Source: Paenochrobactrum glaciei (GTDB taxonomy: Bacteria > Pseudomonadota > Alphaproteobacteria > Rhizobiales > Rhizobiaceae). Taken from it: DNA of 64,000 nucleotides. A model generated the notes under the pieces. That model saw only the letters and a program-made list of their open reading frames with translations, was not told the DNA's origin and ran no database searches. Location of the stretch: contig NZ_BAAADE010000001.1 of assembly GCF_039522165.1 (NCBI RefSeq), forward strand, positions 992,001 through 1,056,000, in the 5' to 3' direction. Shown piece after piece: positions 8,999 to 17,116 of the stretch. Both the position numbers and the translations under genes were made by a program. The first letter of the stretch is position 1, and every line of letters begins with the position of its first letter.

Positions 8999-9027
8999 CT
9001 GTAATATTACTGTCATATGACTGTAAT
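8999..9027 (+). promoter_or_regulatory. PHO box (PhoB operator), three half-sites, upstream of pstS
   Basis: Three direct heptamers with 4-base spacers, giving an 11-bp period: CTGTAAT (8999-9005), CTGTCAT (9010-9016) and CTGTAAT (9021-9027). This matches the PhoB half-site CTGT(C/A)AT repeated at one helical turn. The pstS start codon lies 65 bp downstream. PhoB, encoded at the end of the same cluster, should bind here and activate under phosphate limitation. A weak -10-like TAGACG follows about 10 bp after the last half-site. Confidence 0.85.
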
Positions 9028-9091
9028 AAACAGCGCCTAGACGGTTAGTGACATTAAACGTCATTGTCTTTACCCAACTGGAGCTACTCCT

Positions 9092-10138
9092 ATGAACACG
9101 TTGATTTCCACAACCGCTGCACTTGCTATCGCGGCTGTCATGTCCGTTTCCGCAGCTTCCGCTCGCGATCAGATCCAAGTCGCTGGTTCTTCAACCGTTC
9201 TGCCATATGCAAAAATCGTTGCCGAAACTTTCGGCGAAACCTACCCAGACTTTAAAACTCCGGTGATTGAATCCGGCGGTTCGGGCGCAGGTATTAAAGA
9301 ATTCTGTAAAGGTGTTGGTGAAAACACAATCGACATCGCCAATGCATCCCGTGCACTGAAAGATTCCGAACTGAAATCCTGCATCGAAGCAGGCGTTAAA
9401 GATGTTCAGGAAGTCCGTTTCGGTTATGACGGCATCGTCTTTGCAACCGATGCAAAGGGCCCTGAATGGAAGCTGAAGCCTGCTGATCTTTATCAGGCTC
9501 TGGCTGCTAAAGTGATCGTAGACGGCAAGCTCGTCGACAATCCGAACACCAAATGGAATCAGGTTAACGCCGCTCTGCCGAATTGGGACATTGCTGCCTA
9601 TATCCCTGGCGAAAAGCACGGTACCCGTGAAGTTTTCGAAGAAAAAGTTCTCACCGAAGGCTGTAAAGTTTCCGGTGCTCTGGAAGCCATCAAAGCAACC
9701 GGCCTTGATGACAAGGCAGCAGCTTCTGCTTGTATCGCAGTGCGTAAAGACGGCAAAGCCGTTGATATCGACGGCGATTACAGCGAAACCCTTGCCCGCA
9801 TCGACTCAAACAAAACCGGCGTTGGCGTTTTCGGCCTCTATTTCTACGAAAACAATGCTGACAAGCTGCGTGTAGCAACCGTCAACGACGTTGTTCCTTC
9901 AGCTGAAACAGTTGCTTCCGGCGAATATCCGGTATCGCGTCCGCTGTTCTTCTACGTGAAAAAAGCGCATCTCGGCGTTATTCCTGGCCTGAAAGAATAT
10001 GTAGACTTCTTCTTGTCAGAACAGATGGTTGGCCCGGACAGCCCGCTGGCTGAATATGGTCTGGTGCCTGCACCAGAAGCTGAGCGTGAAGCACAGCGCA
10101 CCGATTTTGCAGCAGGTAAAGTACTGGCGGCCAAATAA
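9092..10138 (+). CDS. pstS: Phosphate ABC transporter, periplasmic substrate-binding protein
   Basis: A 348-residue periplasmic protein with a signal peptide ending near SAASA|RD. The mature N-terminus QVAGSSTVLPYAK and the segment ESGGSGAGIKEFCKG supply the phosphate-binding serines and glycines; IANASR and GYDGIVFATD follow as in PstS. It delivers phosphate to the PstCAB importer. ATG 9092 is preceded by GGAG. It is the first gene of the pst operon, behind a three-site PHO box, and is separated from pstC by a strong palindrome that may keep pstS transcript more abundant than the membrane genes. Confidence 0.95.
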   Translation: MNTLISTTAALAIAAVMSVSAASARDQIQVAGSSTVLPYAKIVAETFGETYPDFKTPVIESGGSGAGIKEFCKGVGENTIDIANASRALKDSELKSCIEAGVKDVQEVRFGYDGIVFATDAKGPEWKLKPADLYQALAAKVIVDGKLVDNPNTKWNQVNAALPNWDIAAYIPGEKHGTREVFEEKVLTEGCKVSGALEAIKATGLDDKAAASACIAVRKDGKAVDIDGDYSETLARIDSNKTGVGVFGLYFYENNADKLRVATVNDVVPSAETVASGEYPVSRPLFFYVKKAHLGVIPGLKEYVDFFLSEQMVGPDSPLAEYGLVPAPEAEREAQRTDFAAGKVLAAK

Positions 10139-10145
10139 TAAAAAA

Positions 10146-10179
10146 GATCCATGCGGCCGGATATCCGGCCGCATGGATC
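10146..10179 (+). terminator. 34-bp perfect palindrome between pstS and pstC (attenuator or mRNA stabiliser)
   Basis: GATCCATGCGGCCGG, ATAT, then the exact reverse complement, 34 bp in all without a mismatch. It lies 8 bp after the pstS stop and is not followed by a T run on the plus strand (a short A run precedes it). An RNA hairpin of this strength after the first gene of a binding-protein operon commonly protects the upstream message or partly terminates transcription. That role is inferred here. Confidence 0.65.
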
Positions 10180-10267
10180 ATTTCATTCTTCGCAGGCATT
10201 TGCCTGCAACAAGCTCTTATTCCAGCACTTTCACTAAAGTTTACATAGCGCGCTTTAAGGAAAATGA

Positions 10268-11731
10268 ATGTCCGCCTTGATGGTTTTTCTCACAGTCATA
10301 CTGATAGGTTTGGCTGGATTTTTTATGGGGCGTCAGAAAGCGCTTTCACAATATAAATCCGTGCCCCAAAACGAAAAAATGCACTCACGGCCTCATTATC
10401 ACGGCTGGTGGGTGTTTTTAGTTTCTGCATTGCCAGCCGCTATCTTCATGATTGTCTGGTTGATCGGCTCTTCGATCTATATCAATCACAACACAACCGC
10501 CCAGCTGGCAGCGGCCTCGACCACCAATCAAAACCTGAATTTGAGCATGGTGAACGGCCTTGTCAAAGCCATCAACATTCTCACACCTGCTGAAAGAGAG
10601 GCTCTGCCGACTGATTATCAGGCTGTGCGTGACATGATGGGCAATAAAGGTGTTGTGATTGCCTCTGAAGGCCAGAATTTCATGGTGCCGATTGCCCAAT
10701 ATTGGATAAAAGCATCATCTCTTGCACAAAACACCGGCGCCATCATCAGCATTGCATTGGCTCTTGCCGGTCTGGTCTTTGGTATCTCCACGATCAAGGT
10801 ACGTGCGCGCGCCCGTAACAATGTTGAAAAGATCGTGTTGTGGGGTTTGATTGCAGCTTCCGCCATCGCCATTGCCACCACGGTCGGCATCATTTTCTCG
10901 ATGCTGTTTCAGACAATCACTTTCTTCCAGTCCGTTTCTCTTTCTGATTTCTTCTTCGGCACAGTTTGGGACCCGCGCTTTGCAGCTGCCGGTTCTGATG
11001 GTGCTGTTGGTCAGTTCGGCCTTATTCCGCTGCTGGCCGGTACACTTTATATCGCCTTTGTTGCTATGTTGTTTGCCGTTCCGGTCGGCCTTTTCTCAGC
11101 CGTTTACATGGCAGAATATGCCTCGCCAAAGGTGCGCAGCATTGTCAAACCGGTGCTGGAGCTGCTGGCCGGTATCCCGACCATCGTTTACGGCTTCTTT
11201 GCCATGGTCACCGTCGGCCCGTTTTTACGTGATTTGAGCATGGCAATCGCCGGTGGTCAGGGCTTTATCATGGCACAAAGCGTGCTCACCGCAGGTTTGG
11301 TGATGGGCGTGATGCTGATCCCGTTTGTGTCTTCGCTTTCCGACGACATCATTACAGCCGTGCCCAATTCCATGCGTGACGGCTCGCTCGGTCTTGGTGC
11401 GACACAATCGGAAACCATCAAAAAAGTCGTGCTGCCTGCTGCTCTTCCGGGCATAGTCGGCGCACTGCTTCTCACCGCATCACGCGCGATCGGTGAAACC
11501 ATGATTGTGGTGCTGGCTGCCGGTGTTGCCGCCAATCTGACGCTCAACCCGTTTGAAGCTATGACCACCATTACCGTTAAAATCGTCAATCAGCTGACCG
11601 GTGACCTTGAGTTTAACTCACCGCAGACATTGGTTGCCTTTGCGCTTGGCATCACCTTGTTCTTCCTGACGCTGATCATGAACATTTTTGCGCTCTATAT
11701 TGTTCGCAAATATCGGGAGCAGTACGACTGA
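10268..11731 (+). CDS. pstC: Phosphate ABC transporter permease PstC
   Basis: A 487-residue polytopic protein. The first ~200 residues hold N-terminal membrane segments (near 1-20, 45-70 and 155-175) and a periplasmic stretch; this long N-terminal extension is usual for alphaproteobacterial PstC. The C-terminal BPD_transp_1 domain carries the permease EAA-like loop MRDGSLGLGATQSETIKKVVLPAALPGI (start near residue 370). With PstA it forms the channel of the phosphate importer. ATG 10268 has an AAGGA site. The stop codon overlaps the pstA start by one base (TGATG), so translation is coupled. Confidence 0.94.
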   Translation: MSALMVFLTVILIGLAGFFMGRQKALSQYKSVPQNEKMHSRPHYHGWWVFLVSALPAAIFMIVWLIGSSIYINHNTTAQLAAASTTNQNLNLSMVNGLVKAINILTPAEREALPTDYQAVRDMMGNKGVVIASEGQNFMVPIAQYWIKASSLAQNTGAIISIALALAGLVFGISTIKVRARARNNVEKIVLWGLIAASAIAIATTVGIIFSMLFQTITFFQSVSLSDFFFGTVWDPRFAAAGSDGAVGQFGLIPLLAGTLYIAFVAMLFAVPVGLFSAVYMAEYASPKVRSIVKPVLELLAGIPTIVYGFFAMVTVGPFLRDLSMAIAGGQGFIMAQSVLTAGLVMGVMLIPFVSSLSDDIITAVPNSMRDGSLGLGATQSETIKKVVLPAALPGIVGALLLTASRAIGETMIVVLAAGVAANLTLNPFEAMTTITVKIVNQLTGDLEFNSPQTLVAFALGITLFFLTLIMNIFALYIVRKYREQYD

Positions 11732-13059
11732 TGAGTGACACAAGCCTTACTACAAATTCAACAGGTGCCCCGATGAGTGCAAAACCAGCGCGCCGTGATA
11801 TCGGCATCAAACGCCGCTATGCTGCTGAACGCCGCTTCCGCCTTTATGGTGTGCTGGCAATTGCCATCGGTGTGTTCTTCCTCTGTTCATTGCTGTTTAC
11901 CGTCTTTTCCAATGGCTACACCGCTTTCTGGCAAACCACTGTCAGCATTCCGGTTATGTTGGATGAAAAAACCATTGATCCGGGCAATAAGCGTGCTGAG
12001 GATCCGAATGTCCTCATTACCGCCAATTACCCGATTTTGGTACGCAATGCCTTGGCAGAACATTTGAAAGTTCCGGCCAGCGACAAGCCTGCTATGCGTG
12101 AACTGGGCAAATTCTATTCTGATGGTGTGCGCGTGCAGCTGCGCCAGATGGTGATGGATAATCCGTCGCTCATTGGCACAACACAGAATATCAAATTCCT
12201 TGCCAGCGCCGATATTGATTCAGCCTTTAAAGGCCAGATCGATTTGAGTGTAGCGGAAACAAACCGCAAAGTGTCCGACCGTCAGGTTACATGGATGAAC
12301 ACGCTTTCAGAACAAAGCGTGATGGGGCAGTCCTTCAACACGGGGCTTTTTCTCAACGGCGCATCCAGCCGCCCTGAAACCTCCGGTCTGGCTGTTGCCT
12401 TTGTCGGCTCGCTTTACATGATGCTGATCGTGCTTTGTGTAGCGCTGCCGGTAGGTGTTGCGGCCTCCATTTATCTGGAAGAATTTGCCAAGAAAAACCG
12501 CTTCACCGACTTGGTCGAAGTCAACATCAACAATCTGGCAGCTGTTCCTTCCATCGTTTTTGGTCTGTTGGGACTGGCAGTTTTCATCAACCTCTTCGGC
12601 TGGCCGCGTTCAGCCTCTCTGGTCGGTGGTCTGGTGCTTTCGCTGATGACCCTGCCAACCATCATCATTGCCACCCGTGCAGCACTGCGTGCTGTGCCAC
12701 CATCCATCCGCGATGCCGCTTTAGGCCTTGGCGCTTCCAAAACACAAGTTGTGTTTCACCACGTGCTGCCGCTTGCAGCACCAGGCATTCTGACCGGCAC
12801 CATTATTGGTCTGGCACAGGCTTTGGGTGAAACTGCACCGCTTCTTCTCATCGGTATGGTTGCTTTCGTGGCCAACGTACCGGTTTCACCGCTTGATCCT
12901 GCAACGGCGCTGCCGGTTCAGATCTTCATGTGGGCGAACGAAGCCGAGCGTGCCTTTGGGGAACGCACATCCGGTGCCATCATTGTACTTCTGGCATTCT
13001 TGGCCATTATGAACATTGCTGCCATCATCCTGCGCCGCCGCTTCGAGCGTCGTTGGTAA
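11731..13059 (+). CDS. pstA: Phosphate ABC transporter permease PstA
   Basis: A 442-residue permease with one N-terminal membrane segment (about residues 35-60), a long periplasmic region, and a C-terminal transporter domain from about residue 220. The coupling loop is in IRDAALGLGASKTQVVFHHVLPLAAPGIL. The long N-terminal part matches the DUF3333-containing PstA of Rhizobiales. It pairs with PstC. It starts inside the pstC stop codon (TGATG) and is followed 14 bp later by pstB. Confidence 0.94.
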   Translation: MSDTSLTTNSTGAPMSAKPARRDIGIKRRYAAERRFRLYGVLAIAIGVFFLCSLLFTVFSNGYTAFWQTTVSIPVMLDEKTIDPGNKRAEDPNVLITANYPILVRNALAEHLKVPASDKPAMRELGKFYSDGVRVQLRQMVMDNPSLIGTTQNIKFLASADIDSAFKGQIDLSVAETNRKVSDRQVTWMNTLSEQSVMGQSFNTGLFLNGASSRPETSGLAVAFVGSLYMMLIVLCVALPVGVAASIYLEEFAKKNRFTDLVEVNINNLAAVPSIVFGLLGLAVFINLFGWPRSASLVGGLVLSLMTLPTIIIATRAALRAVPPSIRDAALGLGASKTQVVFHHVLPLAAPGILTGTIIGLAQALGETAPLLLIGMVAFVANVPVSPLDPATALPVQIFMWANEAERAFGERTSGAIIVLLAFLAIMNIAAIILRRRFERRW

Positions 13060-13073
13060 GCGGAGCCATAACG

Positions 13074-13895
13074 ATGAATTATGTATCAGAACATCCTCAG
13101 GACAACACACCGGGAGTTAATATGAACCTCAGCGCCCAACCAATCAAAATGCGCGGTGAAAAAGTCAGCGTGTTTTATGGCGCAAAACAAGCGCTGTTCG
13201 GAGTTGATCTCGACATTCCTGAAAAGATGGTCACGGCTCTGATCGGCCCTTCGGGTTGCGGCAAGTCCACCTTCCTGCGCTCGCTTAACCGTATGAATGA
13301 TACGATTGAGGGCTGTCGCGTCGAAGGCAAGATCACGCTCGATAATGAGGATATTTACGATCCGAAAATCGACGTGGTGGAACTGCGCGCCCGCGTTGGC
13401 ATGGTATTCCAGAAGCCTAATCCGTTTCCAAAATCCATCTTCGACAATGTGGCTTACGGCCCGCGTATTCACGGCCTTGTCAAAGACCGTACCGATCTGG
13501 AAGAAACGGTTATTACCAGCCTGAAAAAGGCCAGCCTTTATGAAGAGGTCAAAGACCGCCTTCATGATGCCGGCACCGGCCTTTCCGGTGGTCAGCAGCA
13601 GCGCCTGTGCATTGCCCGCGCTATTGCAGTCAGCCCTGAAGTTATCCTCATGGATGAGCCTTGCTCGGCGCTTGACCCGATTGCCACAGCTAAGATCGAA
13701 GAGCTGATCGACGAACTGCGCCAGAATTATACGATTGCAATCGTAACCCACTCCATGCAGCAAGCCGCGCGTGTTTCGCAAAAAACCGCCTTCTTCCATC
13801 TTGGCAATATTGTCGAGGAAGGCGAAACTGAAGCGATCTTCACCGCACCAAAAGAAAAACGGACACAGGACTACATCACCGGCCGCTTCGGCTGA
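13074..13895 (+). CDS. pstB: Phosphate ABC transporter ATP-binding protein PstB
   Basis: ABC ATPase of 273 residues. Walker A is GPSGCGKST, the signature is LSGGQQQR and Walker B is VILMDEPCSALDP; the PstB-specific N-terminal KVSVFYGAKQALFGVDLDIP is present. It powers phosphate import with PstCA. ATG 13074 has a CGGAG site; a second ATG at 13122 with GGGAG is an alternative start that would remove 16 residues. It is 14 bp after pstA and 35 bp before phoU in one operon. Confidence 0.95.
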   Translation: MNYVSEHPQDNTPGVNMNLSAQPIKMRGEKVSVFYGAKQALFGVDLDIPEKMVTALIGPSGCGKSTFLRSLNRMNDTIEGCRVEGKITLDNEDIYDPKIDVVELRARVGMVFQKPNPFPKSIFDNVAYGPRIHGLVKDRTDLEETVITSLKKASLYEEVKDRLHDAGTGLSGGQQQRLCIARAIAVSPEVILMDEPCSALDPIATAKIEELIDELRQNYTIAIVTHSMQQAARVSQKTAFFHLGNIVEEGETEAIFTAPKEKRTQDYITGRFG

Positions 13896-13930
13896 TTGTT
13901 GTTGCCGATACTTTTTTAAGAGGTTTTTTC

Positions 13931-14653
13931 ATGCCTATAAAACACACTGTCCGCTCTTATGATGAAGAACTGAAATTTCTGGCCCATAAGATTGCCGAAA
14001 TGGGCGGCCATGCCGAGCGTATGGTCGAGCAATCCATTGCCGCAATCGTCAATGCCGACCAAGAACTGGCACAGCGCGTCATTGCTGATGATCTGTTTCT
14101 CGATGCTGCCGAGCGCGAGATCGACGACAAAGCCATCACCATCATTGCCAAGCGTCAGCCAATGGCGATTGACCTGCGCGAAATTATCGGTGCCATCCGC
14201 ATTTCCGCTGATCTGGAACGCGTTGGTGATTTGGGCAAAAACATTGCCAAACGCGTGGCGGCTGTTTCCGACACCCGCCAATCCGTCAAGCTCTATCGCG
14301 GCCTTGAAACCTTGGCTGAACTGGCACTCACCCAGCTAAAAGAAGTGCTTGATGCCTATGCCACCCGTTCGGTGGCACAGATCAATATTGTGCGTGACCG
14401 CGATGATGAAATCGACGCTATGTACACCTCGATCTTCCGTGAGCTTCTCACTTATATGATGGAAGATCCGCGCAACATCTCTTCCTGCACCCATTTGCTG
14501 TTCAGCGCCAAAAACATTGAGCGCATCGGCGACCACGCCACCAATATTGCCGAGACGGTTTATTATATCGTCACCGGCCAGCAAATGCCGGCCGAACGGC
14601 CAAAGGAAGACCTCAGCCACGACATCATCGTGGATGAGGCCCGCAAGCCTTAA
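13931..14653 (+). CDS. phoU: Phosphate-specific transport system accessory protein PhoU
   Basis: A 240-residue all-helical protein with two PhoU repeats. The metal-binding motif region of repeat 1 contains DDLFLDAAEREID and the interface region IRISADLERVGDLGKNIAKR; repeat 2 ends in SAKNIERIGDHATNIAETV. PhoU links PstB to the sensor kinase PhoR and holds the Pho regulon off when phosphate is plentiful. ATG 13931 is preceded by AAGAGG. It ends the transporter part of the operon; a hairpin at 14665-14699 separates it from phoB. Confidence 0.94.
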   Translation: MPIKHTVRSYDEELKFLAHKIAEMGGHAERMVEQSIAAIVNADQELAQRVIADDLFLDAAEREIDDKAITIIAKRQPMAIDLREIIGAIRISADLERVGDLGKNIAKRVAAVSDTRQSVKLYRGLETLAELALTQLKEVLDAYATRSVAQINIVRDRDDEIDAMYTSIFRELLTYMMEDPRNISSCTHLLFSAKNIERIGDHATNIAETVYYIVTGQQMPAERPKEDLSHDIIVDEARKP

Positions 14654-14664
14654 ATGACCGGAAA

Positions 14665-14699
14665 GGCGGACAAGATTTTGATGAAAATAATTGTCCGCC
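14665..14699 (+). terminator. Hairpin between phoU and phoB
   Basis: GGCGGACAA at 14665-14673 pairs with TTGTCCGCC at 14691-14699 across a 17-base loop. No T tract follows, so it is at most a partial terminator or processing site. A second 7-bp hairpin (AGAGCGG/CCGCTCT) lies at 14721-14739. Confidence 0.4.
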
Positions 14700-14841
14700 A
14701 ACGGTTTTATGTAGTTTTCAAGAGCGGCGCTCCCGCTCTGCACCCTAGCTTTGTCGCAATTTCAGCCTGCCAGACTTACCCAGACTTACATTGCAACTGC
14801 ATGGTCTGACTTTTGCGCCAATTGACTGAAGGAATCTCGTG

Positions 14842-15528
14842 ATGTCACATGCTCCCAAAATTGCCGTCGTGGAAGATGAAGAAGCGCTTAGTGTATTGCT
14901 GCGCTATAATCTGGAAGCGGAAGGCTATCAGGTCACAACCATCATGCGCGGCGATGAAGCAGAAATTGCTTTACGCGAAGATGTGCCCGACCTGTTGATT
15001 TTGGATTGGATGCTGCCCGGTGTCTCCGGCATTGAACTATGCCGTCGCCTGCGCCAGCGCGCAGAGACCGAACGCCTGCCGATTATCATGCTGACAGCCC
15101 GCGGCGAAGAAAGCGAGCGCGTGCGCGGTCTGGCCGTGGGCGCGGATGACTATGTGGTCAAACCTTTCTCGACACCTGAGCTGATTGCCCGTGTCAAAGC
15201 CATGCTGCGCCGTGCTAATCCGAGCTTGCTCTCCCATGTGCTGAAAGTCGGCGATCTCATCCTCGATCGCCAGCAGCACCGTGTCTATCGTAAAGACAAG
15301 GAAGTGCATCTGGGCCCGACAGAATATCGCCTGCTTGAATATTTCATGATGGCACCAGGGCGCGTGTTTTCGCGAAGCCAATTGCTGGATGGTGTTTGGG
15401 GCGCTGATATTTACGTTGATGACCGCACCGTGGACGTTCATATCGGGCGCCTGCGCAAAGCCATTAACCCGAATGGTTCCACCGACCCGATCCGTACTGT
15501 GCGTGGCGCAGGATACTCATTCGGTTAA
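14842..15528 (+). CDS. phoB: Phosphate regulon response regulator PhoB
   Basis: OmpR/PhoB-type response regulator of about 228 residues. Receiver domain: acidic pair in VEDEEALS, phosphoacceptor Asp in LLILDWMLPG, Thr in IIMLTARGEE and Lys in DDYVVKPFS. The C-terminal winged helix contains LTPTEYRLL-like LGPTEYRLLEYFM and DVHIGRLRKAI. PhoB-P binds the PHO boxes seen at 8999-9027 and 47554-47571. I prefer ATG 14842, 8 bp after AAGGA; GTG 14839 is the alternative. No phoR sensor-kinase gene is adjacent or anywhere in the window, which differs from clusters in which phoR lies beside the pst genes. Confidence 0.94.
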   Translation: MSHAPKIAVVEDEEALSVLLRYNLEAEGYQVTTIMRGDEAEIALREDVPDLLILDWMLPGVSGIELCRRLRQRAETERLPIIMLTARGEESERVRGLAVGADDYVVKPFSTPELIARVKAMLRRANPSLLSHVLKVGDLILDRQQHRVYRKDKEVHLGPTEYRLLEYFMMAPGRVFSRSQLLDGVWGADIYVDDRTVDVHIGRLRKAINPNGSTDPIRTVRGAGYSFG

Positions 15529-15533
15529 GATTA

Positions 15534-15571
15534 AAAAAGCGGCAGTTCGATTAAATCGGCTGCCGCTTTTT
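15534..15571 (+). terminator. Rho-independent terminator after phoB
   Basis: AAAAAGCGGCAG (15534-15545) pairs with CTGCCGCTTTTT (15560-15571): a 12-bp stem with a T run, 6 bp after the phoB stop. It closes the pst-pho cluster. Confidence 0.9.
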
Positions 15572-16069
15572 CGAATCGATATCTGTCCTGTAAATCATAG
15601 TTTTGAATGAAATTCGTACAAACGGGTCAATTCTCACGCAAAGTTACAATTCACGCATAAAGTTGAGAATGGTGTCCGGAACCATAATTGCAAAAGCCCG
15701 TTAGCGGTTTTGAAATTGCGTCCGGTCTAAGTCTGCGTTAAAGCAAACGAAACTGCCCTGCCTCTCTTTGTTTGCCTGAAAAGGCTGTAACTCAGGGGCT
15801 TTTAAAGCAAGCTGCATGAAAATGCGCCGCAGCATCAGTCAAAGCTTTTTAAGAAAATATTAATATAAATAAAGTTTCATCAGGTCTGTATCCCGATAAA
15901 CTTCGCGTCTTTTAGGCGTTCATTCACGAATTTATTGTAACTGTGACATTTGACCCACAGGTTCGAATGCGGTTAAAAAATCACACGGATCCACGAAAGA
16001 CAAAGTTAAAAGCTTTGGGCAAGCACCATAGCACCCCCAAACTTTAGTGCCTGATATAGGATTAAACTG
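15572..16069. other. Intergenic region with an EcfG-like promoter and weak hairpins
   Basis: About 500 bp ahead of the SleB-like gene. GGAAC at 15678-15682, 17 bases, then GTT at 15700-15702 fits the general stress promoter. Downstream, GCAAAC (about 15752) can pair with GTTTGC (about 15770) around a C/T-rich loop, and AAAAG..CTTTT flanks 15779-15803; together they could be a short stress RNA, or the region may simply be a long leader for the hydrolase gene. Nothing else convincing is visible. Confidence 0.3.
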
Positions 16070-16993
16070 ATGAAACACATGTTCTCTGGTCATTCGGCAA
16101 AGTTTGCCCTGACAATGGCAATGCTGGCGGCATCAGTAATTGTATCGGGCTGCACCACCACCGATCAGACAGCAGCGCTTAAAAGCGCCAAGCAATCAAA
16201 AATTGCCAGTGCCGATAAAGGCAATGTCATGAATATCAATGGTGTGAAAACTTATACCTACACTGCCAAAGACCGTGAGTGCCTTGAACGCGCCATGTTC
16301 TTTGAAGCCAACCGCTCCAGTCAGGATGGCCTCGTGGCCGTCGGCACCGTGGTGATTAACCGTCTGCTGTCAAAACAATATCCTGATACGATTTGTGGCG
16401 TTGTCGGACAGAAAAACCAGTTTGCGCCGGGTGTCCTTACCCGCAAGATGAACTCCAAGGCACTGCCGGATGTTCAAAAAGCCGCCGATGATGTGTTGAA
16501 GGGTAAGCGCCATCCGGCTGCTAAAAATTCAATGTTCTTCCACACCGCCGGTTTGAAATTCCCTTACAAGAATATGCATTATGTGCTAGTCGCCGGTGGC
16601 AATGCTTTCTATGAAAAGCGCAACAAAGACGGCTCCCTGCAAGCGCCTGTTCCGACTGAGCCATATAATCTTGCGATGATCTACACACCGCAAAATCAGG
16701 CTGTGCCAAGTGGCAAAGCATATAATGTAACCACACCACAGACAGCTGAAGAACCAGCAGCAATAGTTGCACCAGCAACCATGATTGCCAGCGCCGAGCC
16801 AAAGGTTCAGGCACCAGCTCAGACGCAGACAAATGCGGCTTCGCAAGTCGCTGAACTGCAAGTGCCGCTGCCAGCAACAACACCCAACACAGCAACACCG
16901 GCCGCATCATCGCTGGCCTATGCCCCAGCAGCAGAAAATGTCGATGCGATCGGCGCATTTTTGCTGACCCAGCAGCGCCCGACCCTCAACTGA
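16070..16993 (+). CDS. SleB-like cell wall hydrolase, lipoprotein
   Basis: A 307-residue exported protein. The N-terminus is a lipoprotein signal with lipobox VSGC (Cys near residue 28). A Hydrolase_2/SleB domain spans about 68-185: CLERAMFFEANRSSQDGLVAV (catalytic Glu region), VVINRLLSKQYPDTICGVV, QFAPG and FFHTAG. The last ~100 residues are Ala/Pro/Gln-rich and disordered. The family cleaves peptidoglycan; in Rhizobiales it is called cell wall hydrolase. Monocistronic, with a clear terminator after it. The domain call is firm; the substrate is inferred. Confidence 0.85.
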   Translation: MKHMFSGHSAKFALTMAMLAASVIVSGCTTTDQTAALKSAKQSKIASADKGNVMNINGVKTYTYTAKDRECLERAMFFEANRSSQDGLVAVGTVVINRLLSKQYPDTICGVVGQKNQFAPGVLTRKMNSKALPDVQKAADDVLKGKRHPAAKNSMFFHTAGLKFPYKNMHYVLVAGGNAFYEKRNKDGSLQAPVPTEPYNLAMIYTPQNQAVPSGKAYNVTTPQTAEEPAAIVAPATMIASAEPKVQAPAQTQTNAASQVAELQVPLPATTPNTATPAASSLAYAPAAENVDAIGAFLLTQQRPTLN

Positions 16994-17012
16994 TTTTTTT
17001 ATTTTCTCTATA

Positions 17013-17047
17013 AAAAAGCCCCGTCAACAGAACTGACGGGGCTTTTT
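17013..17047 (+). terminator. Rho-independent terminator after the SleB-like gene
   Basis: AAAAAGCCCCGTCA (17013-17026) and TGACGGGGCTTTTT (17034-17047) form a 14-bp stem with a T run. Because the arms are flanked by A and T runs it could also work for the PIG-L gene read from the other strand. Confidence 0.92.
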
Positions 17048-17116
17048 CATTGTCATATTGTTTCTTTATCGCATTATCCTACGCAAAACCGCTTCACACT
17101 TTTGCTGGAAATGCTC

